Source: Candidatus Uabimicrobium amorphum
GTDB lineage: Bacteria; Planctomycetota; Uabimicrobiia; Uabimicrobiales; Uabimicrobiaceae
DNA length: 64,000 nucleotides
Reading direction: 5' to 3'
Assembly: GCF_009002475.1 (NCBI RefSeq)
Contig: NZ_AP019860.1
Coordinates: forward strand, 3,286,001 to 3,350,000
Positions 43,759 through 52,944 of the stretch are shown here, in pieces (position 1 is the stretch's first letter; every line of letters begins with the position of its first letter). The notes below the pieces were generated by a model. The model was given only the letters and a program-made list of their open reading frames with translations. It ran no database searches and was not told the DNA's origin. A program made the translations under genes and the position numbers.

Positions 43759-44757
43759 ATGAAAGCATTGGTGACTGGAGCATCGGGTTTCGTTGGGTAC
43801 AGTGTTGCAAAAGCTCTTATTGCAGAAGGAATACCGGTTAAGTTGTTGCTGCGATCTGAACCACAACAGCACGTACAGAACCTTGGAGTAGAAATTTGCC
43901 GTGGAGATTTATGTGATGAAGAGTCTCTTAAAACCGCTCTCCGCGACTGTCGTTATGTTTTCCACGTTGCTGCGCATTACACACTATGGGAAAAAGATCC
44001 AAGTATCTTTTACAAAGTGAATGTAGAGGGAAGTAAGAAACTGATAGAGTTAGCTCACCAAGCAGGGGTAGAAAAAATCGTTTACACTAGCTCTGTTGCC
44101 ACATTGAAATTAGCAAAAGACCGCAGTGCTGTAAATGAAGAGAGTATTGCAGATATCACTGATATGGTAGGTGAATATAAAAAGTCAAAATTTCTTGCCG
44201 AAATAGAGGTGAAAAAACTTGCGGACAAGGGAATTCCCGTAACAATTGTCAGCCCTAGTACCCCCATAGGAGCATACGATGTAAAACCCACTCCTACTGG
44301 GAAAATTATCGTTGATTTTTTACAACGAAAAATGCCAGCCTACTTAGATACAGGTCTAAATTTCGTCGATGTGGCGGATGTGGCCCGTGGTCATATTTTG
44401 GCACTTCATAAAGGTGAAATCGGAGAGGTTTACATTCTGGGAGGAAAAAACCTAACACTGATTGAGATGTTACAAATCCTAGAAACAATTACCTCACTCA
44501 AAGCTCCAAAGGTAAAAATGCCTTACGTTGTCGCTTACACCGCCGCCTTACTAAGTCAAACCGCTTTTTCTTTCATCGGAAAAACACCACCAATACCTCT
44601 CGATGGAGTAAAGATGGCAAGAAAGTACATGTTTTTTGATAGTAATAAAGCGCAACAAAAACTAGGCTATACCATCACTCCCATCGAAAAGGCACTTGAA
44701 GAGGCGGTGGAATGGTTTTATGATAATAATTACGCCAAAAGACCTACTTCTTCTTAA
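43759..44757 (+). CDS. hpnA: Hopanoid-associated NAD-dependent sugar epimerase
   Basis: 332 aa, short-chain dehydrogenase/epimerase. MKALVTGASGFVGYSVAKAL gives the NAD motif GxxGxxG; then ICRGDLCDEESL, YVFHVAAHYTLW, YTSSVATLK and YKKSKFLAE (Y-x-x-x-K). SPSTPIGAYDVKPTPTGKI and LNFVDVADVARGH are typical of HpnA, the epimerase found in hopanoid clusters. AGGAGTG lies upstream. It overlaps the convergent gene at 44744 by 14 bp. The rest of the hopanoid genes are not in the window. Confidence 0.88.
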   Translation: MKALVTGASGFVGYSVAKALIAEGIPVKLLLRSEPQQHVQNLGVEICRGDLCDEESLKTALRDCRYVFHVAAHYTLWEKDPSIFYKVNVEGSKKLIELAHQAGVEKIVYTSSVATLKLAKDRSAVNEESIADITDMVGEYKKSKFLAEIEVKKLADKGIPVTIVSPSTPIGAYDVKPTPTGKIIVDFLQRKMPAYLDTGLNFVDVADVARGHILALHKGEIGEVYILGGKNLTLIEMLQILETITSLKAPKVKMPYVVAYTAALLSQTAFSFIGKTPPIPLDGVKMARKYMFFDSNKAQQKLGYTITPIEKALEEAVEWFYDNNYAKRPTSS

Positions 44758-45832
44758 ACGTCTTTTGTATAGATATTCCCTTGTTATGACAATATAAGTA
44801 ATGTGCACCGCTGTCAGAAAGTTTAAAAGGACCAACGCTTACGTCATCAAGAAGGTTATGTAGCTTGTAGTCTTCGCTTTCTCTAGCAACATAAACACTC
44901 ATTCTCTGCTCTCTAATGTCAACCGTGCATATCATAATTACCTTACCATCTTTTGAAATAAAAGGGTAGGTATAAGGAACTTGCGGCTTGCCAATTTCCC
45001 ATACTTTTTTCGTTTTCAAATCTTTGACATAACTTCTACGTGTTTTTTTATCGCGAAGAATGGTATAAAACAAACGATGATGTGCACCAGCAAATGAACC
45101 AATAAGAAGTCCTTTGTCGATTAGTTCGGTCTTTCCTTTATTGTAATAATGAAGATATGTTTGTTTTTCTGCTGCATTGGGAATCGAAAGATAAGCAACA
45201 TCTCCAGAGTAAAGGTTTAAAACTTTTGGGTGTCCATTCAATTTGCGATATAGCTTTTTCAAATCAATTTTCTTCTCAAAATCTACAGTTTTTTCTTTGC
45301 GATTGATCAGTAGTTCGACGATAAAATCTCCCTGCGAATACTGCTCTTCGTCATAAAAATAACCGTCGAGAAATATACGACTTCTATGTCCCACAGTAAA
45401 AACGTTGGTTTTAAAACCAGGCGTTCCCTTTTTATATTCGTAAACCGTCTGAAATTTCAATGATTTTGTGCTCACGCGTAAAATTTTCGTGCCATAGTTA
45501 CCAACAATAACAGCGGTTCTTCCCTTATCGGTTAAGGCAATTCCACCAAAAAAGAAAACAGGTAATTTCACGGATTGAACCGTAATCTTTCCGTCCTTTT
45601 CTAACGACAATTTATGAAGAGCATAGACATTCCCCTGCGCTTTGTCTTCTTTACTTAGGGTGCTATACGCAAGTACAAATTGATGTTTTTCCGATAAGAT
45701 CGCATTGAACAACGTTTGGTAATTAATACCTTGGCTTTCTAAATCTTTCCGAGAAATAAACCACTTATCGGCAAAAAGAGTTTGTACACAAAAGAGAACT
45801 ACAAATATGAAGCAAATTTTTTTAGATAACAT
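44744..45832 (-). CDS. Secreted beta-propeller-like protein, unknown
   Basis: 362 aa from the ATG at 45832; AGGA lies 9 bp upstream, and a signal peptide starts there (KKICFIFVVLFCVQTLFAD). The mature part shows repeating beta blades with polar turns (FQTVYEYKKGTPGFKTNVFT, GKVIMICTVDIREQRMSVYV, FKLSDSGAHYLYCHNKG). A propeller is plausible, but no family is recognised. The stop lies inside hpnA's end. A terminator of the neighbouring gene stands directly in front of the ATG. Confidence 0.7.
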   Translation of the reverse strand: MLSKKICFIFVVLFCVQTLFADKWFISRKDLESQGINYQTLFNAILSEKHQFVLAYSTLSKEDKAQGNVYALHKLSLEKDGKITVQSVKLPVFFFGGIALTDKGRTAVIVGNYGTKILRVSTKSLKFQTVYEYKKGTPGFKTNVFTVGHRSRIFLDGYFYDEEQYSQGDFIVELLINRKEKTVDFEKKIDLKKLYRKLNGHPKVLNLYSGDVAYLSIPNAAEKQTYLHYYNKGKTELIDKGLLIGSFAGAHHRLFYTILRDKKTRRSYVKDLKTKKVWEIGKPQVPYTYPFISKDGKVIMICTVDIREQRMSVYVARESEDYKLHNLLDDVSVGPFKLSDSGAHYLYCHNKGISIQKTFKKK

Positions 45833-45851
45833 ATTATTACATCCTAAAGGC

Positions 45852-45887
45852 AAAAAAAAAACCGTAGCAATATCTACGGTTTTTTTT
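45852..45887. terminator. Intrinsic terminator of the first EF-hand-like paralogue
   Basis: ACCGTAG, 6-base loop, CTACGGT, flanked by A9 and T8 runs. It ends the minus-strand gene 45901-47112 and lies just ahead of the next minus gene. Confidence 0.85.
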
Positions 45888-45900
45888 GATGATGAAAAAA

Positions 45901-47112
45901 TTATTTAATCTTTTTTACCATATGAGTTGCTGGATGCCAATCCCACAACATTTTGCTTTCGCCATTTTGGGTAAAAGAAGAGGTGAACAGGCGGTGTTTT
46001 ACATTGATAGATGTAATGTTTAACTCTTGTAGAGATTTTACTTCGCCATTGTCAACTTTCGCGTTGCTGTTTTTATCTTGCCATACGCTTAATGTTTCTA
46101 ACTCAGCACCGTTCAAAACGTTGTCGTTGTTCTCATCAAGTAGAGAAAGTTTTTCAAATCCGTGCTTGAAACCACCGGCATCCCCAAAAAGGTGATTACC
46201 ATTGATTTGTCCGCCATCGTATTGTACAAGAAGGCCATCATTTGGGCCTACCCATTCAATTACTTCAGGAAAACCATCGCCGTTGATGTCGAATGCACGA
46301 CGTGTGTCTTTTTCAATAGAACTATGAGGTAACCACTTACCACCAGAAGCTTCTAAACGTTTGTCGCCATCCATATCAAGAACGATAGGAGTTGCCACAC
46401 CAAATGCATTTAGCTCAAATACACCATTAGGAGTAGTGATGGTAGCTAGAAGCATTTCATTTGTGTAATCGCCATTGTCACTAGAATATTGACCATTCTG
46501 GTAATACTGAGAACTACTAGGAACTGCTGCAGTATTTCTACCAGCGTATACAGTTACTGTTTGTGCAGATTCTTCACCATCATAAACGTCTTCAGGATCA
46601 GTATTTGTAGTTTCTTGCCCCAGTGCATTGAAGAATGCACTTTCACCTTGCATGATGATAGAGTTGAATACTTCTGTACTCGCATTAAAGTCAGAAATAA
46701 AGTTACCAAGAGCGTTTGTAAATGCTAGCGCGTCACCTTCCACAATCCCTACTTCACTGTGGTGGGTGTTATTAAAATTAAAACGTCCGCCACCAAGTTC
46801 TCGACCTTTAATTTCATCGGCATTTCCATGATGAAAGTGCTCTTCTAAACCAGCGAGATAGTTAAGTACATGACCGATACCAAGATCGTCAACACCATCT
46901 TCTAAGTAGCGAAAACCATTGCGTGGATCGCGAAAAATGCGTACTAAATCATCGTGAAACTCAATACCAAAAACCGGAGGAAGCTCACTGTTTTCGACAG
47001 GGCTATCCATAAAGTTTTCAGGACTATTTGCGGCGACAGAGTCGCCATCATCGGCCCACAAACTGCTTAAAGCTAATGTAGGGATGAGTAGAAAAATAAT
47101 AAAATATTTCAT
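45901..47112 (-). CDS. Secreted Ca2+-binding-type protein, paralogue 1
   Basis: 403 aa from ATG 47112; the AAAGGGG leader just upstream is shared by all three copies, so the longer frame is not used. Signal peptide MKYFIIFLLIPTLALSSLWA is nearly identical in the three paralogues. Residues 20-190 are family-specific (FGIEFHDDLVRIFR, then EVFNSIIMQGESAFFNALGQ). The C-terminal half has VLDMDGDKRLEAS, FDINGDGFPEVIEW, LLDENNDNVLNGAELE and WQDKNSNAKVDNGEV, which are EF-hand/dockerin-like Asp-rich calcium loops. It ends in basic KKIK. No known enzyme motif. Likely a secreted or periplasmic calcium-binding protein. Confidence 0.8.
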   Translation of the reverse strand: MKYFIIFLLIPTLALSSLWADDGDSVAANSPENFMDSPVENSELPPVFGIEFHDDLVRIFRDPRNGFRYLEDGVDDLGIGHVLNYLAGLEEHFHHGNADEIKGRELGGGRFNFNNTHHSEVGIVEGDALAFTNALGNFISDFNASTEVFNSIIMQGESAFFNALGQETTNTDPEDVYDGEESAQTVTVYAGRNTAAVPSSSQYYQNGQYSSDNGDYTNEMLLATITTPNGVFELNAFGVATPIVLDMDGDKRLEASGGKWLPHSSIEKDTRRAFDINGDGFPEVIEWVGPNDGLLVQYDGGQINGNHLFGDAGGFKHGFEKLSLLDENNDNVLNGAELETLSVWQDKNSNAKVDNGEVKSLQELNITSINVKHRLFTSSFTQNGESKMLWDWHPATHMVKKIK

Positions 47113-47195
47113 GCCTTGCCCCTTTCCCAATATTTTCATATATAAAAATTTTAACTATATTTATTTTAGTTTCTACAGAGAATAATAGCAAGACC

Positions 47196-47224
47196 AAAAA
47201 AAAAACCGCAGCGATTCGCTGCGG
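47196..47224. terminator. Intrinsic terminator of paralogue 2
   Basis: CCGCAGCGA pairs with TTCGCTGCGG with almost no loop, after an A9 run. It lies in the leader between paralogue 2 (ends 47247) and paralogue 1. Confidence 0.85.
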
Positions 47225-47246
47225 CTCTTTACTCATTTATTTATGA

Positions 47247-48392
47247 TTACTTAATCTTCTTTACCGTATGAGTTGCTGGATGCCAATCCCACAACATTTT
47301 GCTTTCGCCATTTTGGGTAAAAGAAGCTGTAAACATACGATGTTTTACACCAATAGATGTGATGTTTAACTCTTCTAGAGTTTGAACTTCGCCACTATCT
47401 ACTTTCGCGTTGCTGTTCTTATCTTGCCATACGCTTAGTGTTTCTAGCTCTGCGCCAGTAAGAACGCCATCGTTGTTTTTATCAAGTAGAGAAAGTTTTT
47501 CGAATCCATGCTTAAAACCACCGGCATCACCAAAAAGATGATTACCATTGATTTCTCCACCATCGTATTGTACGAGAAGACCATCATTTGGACCTACCCA
47601 TTCAATCACTTCAGGAAAACCGTCACCATTGATATCAAACGCTCTACGAGTATCTTTTTCAATAGATTTATGAGGCAACCATTGGCCAGCCGATGCTTGA
47701 AGACGCTTATCGCCATCCATATCGAGAACGATAGGTGTGGATACACCAAAAGCATTTACTTCAAATACACCTTCAGGTGTGGTAATGGTCATTAGTAGTT
47801 CTTCATTTGTGCTGTAACCTTGAGCGGCAGCAGTGTTTCGACCTGCAAAAACAGCGATTGTATCTGTATTTTCGCCTTCATAATCATCGTACACAGCTCC
47901 AGGATCAGTATTTGTTGTTTCCTGTCCCAAGGCATTGAAGAAAGTACTCTCGCCCTGCATGATTACAGAGTTAAATACTTCTGAACTACTATTGAATTGG
48001 GAAATAAAATTACTAATCGCGTTAGTAAAAGCCGCAGCGTCACCTTCAACGATACCGAAATCGCGAAATCCAGATCCTCTGATAGCTGTACCATTTCCAT
48101 GGTGCTGGTGTTCATCTAAATCAGCCAAGTATTCAAGAACATGACCAATACCTAACTCGTCATGAGAATTCTCTAGGTAGTTGTTATTTACCCACCATTC
48201 TTCCGATGTACGGAACATACGCATTAAGTCGTCGTGGAATTCAATACCGAAAACGGGAGGAAGCTCACTGCTTTTTACAGGACTGTCCATAAAGTTTTCA
48301 GGACGATCTTGGACGACAGAGTCGCCATCATCGGCCCACAAGCTACTTAAAGCTAATGTAGGGATGAGTAGAAAGATAATAAAATATTTCAT
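47247..48392 (-). CDS. Secreted Ca2+-binding-type protein, paralogue 2
   Basis: 381 aa. Same signal peptide, same C-terminal block (LLVQYDGGEINGNHLFGDAG, LLDKNNDGVLTGAELE) and same end KKIK as its neighbours. The variable middle (about 60-190) is shorter and differs in the loops (RMFRTSEEWWVNNNYLENSH; GRNTAAAQGYSTNEELL). Starts at 48392 after AAAGGGGT. It lies between paralogues 1 and 3 with its own terminator downstream and about 190 bp to paralogue 3. Confidence 0.8.
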   Translation of the reverse strand: MKYFIIFLLIPTLALSSLWADDGDSVVQDRPENFMDSPVKSSELPPVFGIEFHDDLMRMFRTSEEWWVNNNYLENSHDELGIGHVLEYLADLDEHQHHGNGTAIRGSGFRDFGIVEGDAAAFTNAISNFISQFNSSSEVFNSVIMQGESTFFNALGQETTNTDPGAVYDDYEGENTDTIAVFAGRNTAAAQGYSTNEELLMTITTPEGVFEVNAFGVSTPIVLDMDGDKRLQASAGQWLPHKSIEKDTRRAFDINGDGFPEVIEWVGPNDGLLVQYDGGEINGNHLFGDAGGFKHGFEKLSLLDKNNDGVLTGAELETLSVWQDKNSNAKVDSGEVQTLEELNITSIGVKHRMFTASFTQNGESKMLWDWHPATHTVKKIK

Positions 48393-48534
48393 GCTATACC
48401 CCTTTCACTTTTATTTTTATATATAAAAATTTGACTATAATAGTTTAATTTTTATTACAGAGAATAGCAAGAGCATATTTTAGATATTTTCATAGGTGAC
48501 GTGATTGAGAGTGTTTACAAAGAATTGCAAAGAC

Positions 48535-48570
48535 AAAAAAAAGGCCACAGCAATTGCCGTGGCCTTTTTT
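48535..48570. terminator. Intrinsic terminator of paralogue 3
   Basis: GGCCAC(A) ... (C)GTGGCC stem with AGCAATTGCC centre, flanked by A9 and T7 runs. It follows the stop of paralogue 3 by about 16 bp. Confidence 0.85.
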
Positions 48571-48586
48571 GTAGATTTACGTGTGA

Positions 48587-49771
48587 TTACTTAATCTTCT
48601 TTACTATGTGTGTAGATGGATGCCAATCCCATAGCATTTTGCTTTCGCCATTTTGGGTAAAAGAAGCTGTAAACATACGATGTTTTACGCCGATAGAAGT
48701 GATATTTAGTTCTTCGACAGTTTGAACTTCACCGCTGTCTGCTTTTGCGTTGCCGTTCTTATCTTGCCATACGCTTAGTGTTTCTAGCTCTGCACCAGTA
48801 AGAACGCCATCGTTGTTTTTATCAAGTAGAGAAAGTTTTTCAAAACCGTGCTTGAAACCACCTGCATCACCAAAAAGATGATTACCATTGATTTCTCCAC
48901 CATCATATTGTACTAGAAGACCATCATTTGGGCCTACCCATTCGATGACTTCAGCAAAACCATCGCCATTGATGTCGAATGCGCGACGTGTGTCTTTTTC
49001 GATAGAACTATGAGGCAGCCACTTACCACCAGAAGCTTGAAGACGCTTGTCTCCATCCATATCAAGAACGATAGGAGTGTATACACCAAAAGCGTTTACT
49101 TCGAATACACCTTCAGGTGTGGTAATGGTCATAAGAAGCACTTCGTTTGTGTAATCACCATTGTCACCTTCGCGATATCTTCCGTTAGGACCATATCCTG
49201 TAGGAGCAGCTCCTGTATTACGCCCAGCGTAGACAGATACTGTGTCAGAACTGTCACCTTCATAATCTTCGTACACAGATGCAGGATCAGTATTTGTGGT
49301 CTCTTGACCCAAAGCGTTAAAGAAGGTACTTTCACCTTGCATGATTACCGAATTGAATACTTCGGTACTAGAATTAAAATCAGAAATAAAATTGCTGATC
49401 GCGGAAGTGAAAACTTCAACATCCCCTTCTACGATTCCAAGATCTCTATAACCAGAACGCTTGATATCTGCACCATCTCCATGGTGTTGGTGTTCTTGTA
49501 GGTCTGCCAAATATTCAAGAACATGGCCAACGCCTAAATCGTCGTTAGAGTTTTCTAAATAGTTGTTGATTCCCCAACGATAATCTGTACGAAAAACTTC
49601 TAACAAATCATGGTGGAACTCAATACCGAAGACGGGAGGAAGTTCACTGTTTTTTACAGGACTGTCCATGAAATTTTCAGGACGGTCTTGAACGACGGAG
49701 TCGCCATCATCTGCCCACAAGCTACTTAAAGCTAATGTAGGGATGAGAAGAAAAATAACCAAATATTTCAT
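48587..49771 (-). CDS. Secreted Ca2+-binding-type protein, paralogue 3
   Basis: 394 aa. MKYLVIFLLIPTLALSSLWA signal peptide, then the same layout as the other two copies. Its middle loop (PTGYGPNGRYREGDNGDYTN) is closer to paralogue 1, while its EF-hand-like block is closer to paralogue 2 (LLDKNNDGVLTGAELE; WQDKNGNAKADSGEV). Starts at 49771 after GAAAGGGGT. The 262-bp region upstream, shared with the divergent cyclase gene, has no feature I can name. Confidence 0.8.
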   Translation of the reverse strand: MKYLVIFLLIPTLALSSLWADDGDSVVQDRPENFMDSPVKNSELPPVFGIEFHHDLLEVFRTDYRWGINNYLENSNDDLGVGHVLEYLADLQEHQHHGDGADIKRSGYRDLGIVEGDVEVFTSAISNFISDFNSSTEVFNSVIMQGESTFFNALGQETTNTDPASVYEDYEGDSSDTVSVYAGRNTGAAPTGYGPNGRYREGDNGDYTNEVLLMTITTPEGVFEVNAFGVYTPIVLDMDGDKRLQASGGKWLPHSSIEKDTRRAFDINGDGFAEVIEWVGPNDGLLVQYDGGEINGNHLFGDAGGFKHGFEKLSLLDKNNDGVLTGAELETLSVWQDKNGNAKADSGEVQTVEELNITSIGVKHRMFTASFTQNGESKMLWDWHPSTHIVKKIK

Positions 49772-50033
49772 ACCAATACCCCTTTCAATATATTTTAAAA
49801 TACCTTATACCATTCTCATTGTAGATTTTATGACTAAAAATATCAAGATCATATTTTTTTATTTTTAACAAATTTATTGCTCTAACAAATTTGGGGTTAT
49901 TTTAACTACTTTCAATAGAAAGTAACTGTTTTAAGCGCGTCAAATTTCATTTTTACTATTCGATATTTGACAAAAGATCCGAAAATATTTATCTTGTAGC
50001 TTTAATATACAAATTTCAGTAAGGAAAACATGG

Positions 50034-51701
50034 ATGAATGAACAAAAATCCCTGCGTATACTTAGCGATGCAAAGTGGTTTGATTTAACGCAGTCGCTTA
50101 GTATTTTTACTCCTCCATGGCCGGGAGAAATGCCTCTTCAAGTGCACTTTTTCAAAAGATTAACTGGTTCTTTTGGTGGTGGACAAGGTGCGAATGGTCA
50201 ATTAATCGAATGGTCAAATAACACCGGAACACATCTTGTTGGCCCGCGCGCATTTCACTCAGGTTGCAGAGCAATTGCAGATATTCCTCTCAGTGATGTA
50301 TGTGGAGAAGGTGTTGTCGTTGATATATCTGATGCTGTATCTGATTACAGTCTGTATACACCAGAAATGATCACCGAACGAGCGGAAGTAAAACCGGGAG
50401 ATATTCTTATTATAAACACTGGTTACCATAAATATGGATATGATCAACCAGATGTCAAAAACGAACAAGCTCAGGGGGGAATTGAAAACAAGGAGTTTGG
50501 TTATTACCTAAGACACCCTGGTCCTTCCCCGGAATTCTTCCAGTGGGCTCTTGACATGAAGTTAAAAATGATTGCGGTGGACTGTGGTAGTGTTGAACAC
50601 CCCATGAATACGAATTTGCGTTACATGCATGCACGTGAATTTGAAAAAGCAGAAGCAAAGTTAAAAGAAACGCACAACAAAACATGGGATGAGTGCTTCC
50701 CTCCCGACGAATATTATGAACACACACACACCACGATTCCCAAAGCAGGTTTGTTATTTGCCGAATCACTCGGTGGACAACTCAACGAACTCAACAATAA
50801 ACGTGCATGGGTGATGATACAACCTATTCCGTTTATGGAGGTTGAATCGGCGTGGTGTAGAGCTGTCGCACTACAAGCACCACAAGACATGAGCGAACAA
50901 GACTTTTTTACCGCGATGCATGATATGACGATGCTCGATTTGACATTGCCTTTCAGTGTACAAACCCCACAGTGGGCAAACTATGAGCCACTGAGCGTAC
51001 GTTATCACAAACGCGTCGGTGGACAATACTTCGGTCTTGGTCGCAACAACGCGCACTGCAAAGCTAGTTTCCATTTAGCAACACATATGGACGGTGAAAA
51101 ACACTTTCATGCCGCCGGAAAGACCATAGGTGAAACTCCATTTGAAAAATGGTTTGGCCCAGGAGCCGTCGCCGACATATCTGAATTTGTAAGTGATACA
51201 AGTGTATACACTCCTGAAATGATCGAAAAAGTAGTTGATGTACAAAAAGGAGATATACTCGTTATCAAAACAGGTTATCACAAATATGGATGGAACAGCC
51301 CTGACTCCAGTGAATTTCGTTATATGATACGCCACCCAGGACCATCTCCTGATTTTGCCCAGTGGTGCATAGACAAAGAAATTAATTGGTTGGCTGTAGA
51401 CTGTGTGGCAATGGAACACCCCATGAACACGATTCAGCGTCTATGGCACCCAAAAACATTTGAAGAGGCAAATAGTAAGATAAAAGAAACATATGGCAAA
51501 GAATGGGATGAGGTCTATCCTTTAGATCAATACTACCAGGATATGCATTTGAACTTATTCCCCAAAGGGATCATACATGCGGAAAATATCGGTAACCAAA
51601 TTGCCGAGATGCAAAGTGGTCGTTATTTCATTGCATGTTTTATTCAAAAAGGTATGGAACTTGCCTCATGCTGGGCGCGATTTGTGGCTTTTAAAGATTA
51701 G
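50034..51701 (+). CDS. Two-domain fusion of cyclase-family (kynurenine-formamidase-like) hydrolases
   Basis: 555 aa, a tandem of two PF04199-type domains (about 15-275 and 300-555) that share many segments (LIINTGYHKYGYDQP / LVIKTGYHKYGWNSP; LRHPGPSPEFFQW / IRHPGPSPDFAQW; VDCGSVEHPMNT / VDCVAMEHPMNT). The family's metal motif H-x-G-T-H-x-D-x-P-x-H-F is kept in domain 2 as HLATHMDGEKHFHAAG (about 347-362). It is degenerate in domain 1 (NTGTHLVGPRAFHSG), where His, Asp and the last His are lost. So domain 2 is probably catalytic and domain 1 structural. Substrate unknown. AAGGAAA upstream supports the ATG at 50034. Confidence 0.88.
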   Translation: MNEQKSLRILSDAKWFDLTQSLSIFTPPWPGEMPLQVHFFKRLTGSFGGGQGANGQLIEWSNNTGTHLVGPRAFHSGCRAIADIPLSDVCGEGVVVDISDAVSDYSLYTPEMITERAEVKPGDILIINTGYHKYGYDQPDVKNEQAQGGIENKEFGYYLRHPGPSPEFFQWALDMKLKMIAVDCGSVEHPMNTNLRYMHAREFEKAEAKLKETHNKTWDECFPPDEYYEHTHTTIPKAGLLFAESLGGQLNELNNKRAWVMIQPIPFMEVESAWCRAVALQAPQDMSEQDFFTAMHDMTMLDLTLPFSVQTPQWANYEPLSVRYHKRVGGQYFGLGRNNAHCKASFHLATHMDGEKHFHAAGKTIGETPFEKWFGPGAVADISEFVSDTSVYTPEMIEKVVDVQKGDILVIKTGYHKYGWNSPDSSEFRYMIRHPGPSPDFAQWCIDKEINWLAVDCVAMEHPMNTIQRLWHPKTFEEANSKIKETYGKEWDEVYPLDQYYQDMHLNLFPKGIIHAENIGNQIAEMQSGRYFIACFIQKGMELASCWARFVAFKD

Positions 51702-51708
51702 TTTAAAC

Positions 51709-51735
51709 GAGAATTCAGTGCAATACTGGATTCTC
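51709..51735. terminator. Shared terminator of convergent genes
   Basis: GAGAATTCAGT, GCAAT loop, ACTGGATTCTC (one mismatch), then a T-rich stretch. It lies between the cyclase fusion and the kinase gene that ends at 51739. Confidence 0.75.
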
Positions 51736-51738
51736 GCT

Positions 51739-52857
51739 TTATTTTGGGTGGTTTTGTAGGAAGTTTTGTAACTCGGTGCGCATTTCTTCTGCTGTTTTAT
51801 AACGATCTTCAGGTTTATGCTCCATTGCTTTTTCTACAATCTTTATGATTTCATCAGGCAGATCTTTATTGCGCTCTTTTAAACGAATATAGTTGTTTTT
51901 TAACTTTGCATAAAAAAGTTTGTCTAAAGTTCTTCCGCACTCTTCAAATGGAGCAATTCCTACCAATATGTGATACAATGTCGCCCCTACTGCATAAATA
52001 TCTGCGGGATGATCGGCGGCTTTCGATCTTTGTATCTGTTCTAAAGGCATATAGAAACATGTCCCCATAATCTGCCCTGTTTTTGTCAAGTCGACTGATT
52101 CCGTGATGACTTTTCCCAAACCAAGGTCAATCACTTTGATTTCTCTATTTTTTGTAATAAATATGTTGGCTGGTTTTATATCGCGGTGTACGATGTTATG
52201 CTGGTAGGCATAGTGTAAAGCACTGAGAACATATGTCATCAAATGGGCGGCATGTCGCGGTAAAATAGGGCCCATTTTTAACCGGTCTAGTAGAGTTTGT
52301 CCTTCAATGTATTCCATAACAATAAACAAACGTCCATTGTGATTACCGCAGTCTTTAAAACCAATGATGTTAGGATGCTGCAAATCATTTAAAACGAGTG
52401 CTTCTCGCTGAAAATATTTACGTAGTTTTTCATTGGTATTTACTAATATTTTTACTGCCACATCTTCATTATTTTTGTCGTCGTGAGCGAGAAATACACG
52501 TCCCATGGTACCTTCACCCAACTGCTTCTTTATCGTATATTGGTCTTTAATACGGATACGCTTCGCTTGCGGCTGCACTGGTTGCGCGGGAACTTGTGGC
52601 TGGGCATGGGGCTGTCCTGGAGGAATTGGCGGTGGTACTTTTATATCCCCAAAAGATTGGCCAAGTTGCGCGCCTGAAAGAGCCCCGGGCATCATGCCTG
52701 GAGGTGCTGGGTTGGCTGGCGTTTTGGTACTGGGTTGGTTATTGAAAATAACTACTTGACAACGCATACAAGTAACGTGAATGAGGGCGTTGTTTGGTCT
52801 AACAGCCATTCTCATGACGGCACCGCATTTATTGCATTGAAAATTGTGTATTGCCAT
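51739..52857 (-). CDS. Ser/Thr protein kinase with N-terminal zinc ribbon
   Basis: 372 aa, soluble. Residues 1-45 form a zinc ribbon with two CxxC pairs (FQCNKCGAVMRM and VTCMRCQVVIF). A Pro/Gln-rich linker follows (about 45-100). The kinase domain covers about 110-370: LGEGTMGRVFLAHD, VAVKILV, HRDIKPANIFI, IDLGLGK (DLG instead of DFG), GTCFYMPLEQ and DIYAVGATLYHILVG. Zinc-ribbon kinases of this kind are common in planctomycetes. It lies 87 bp downstream of the large kinase gene on the same strand. Confidence 0.9.
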   Translation of the reverse strand: MAIHNFQCNKCGAVMRMAVRPNNALIHVTCMRCQVVIFNNQPSTKTPANPAPPGMMPGALSGAQLGQSFGDIKVPPPIPPGQPHAQPQVPAQPVQPQAKRIRIKDQYTIKKQLGEGTMGRVFLAHDDKNNEDVAVKILVNTNEKLRKYFQREALVLNDLQHPNIIGFKDCGNHNGRLFIVMEYIEGQTLLDRLKMGPILPRHAAHLMTYVLSALHYAYQHNIVHRDIKPANIFITKNREIKVIDLGLGKVITESVDLTKTGQIMGTCFYMPLEQIQRSKAADHPADIYAVGATLYHILVGIAPFEECGRTLDKLFYAKLKNNYIRLKERNKDLPDEIIKIVEKAMEHKPEDRYKTAEEMRTELQNFLQNHPK

Positions 52858-52944
52858 GGTTTATTCTCAACTCTACAAATGAAAATGTTTATAACAATCG
52901 CTAAATTCTAACGACTAATAAAGAAAATGTACAATTAAAATTTT

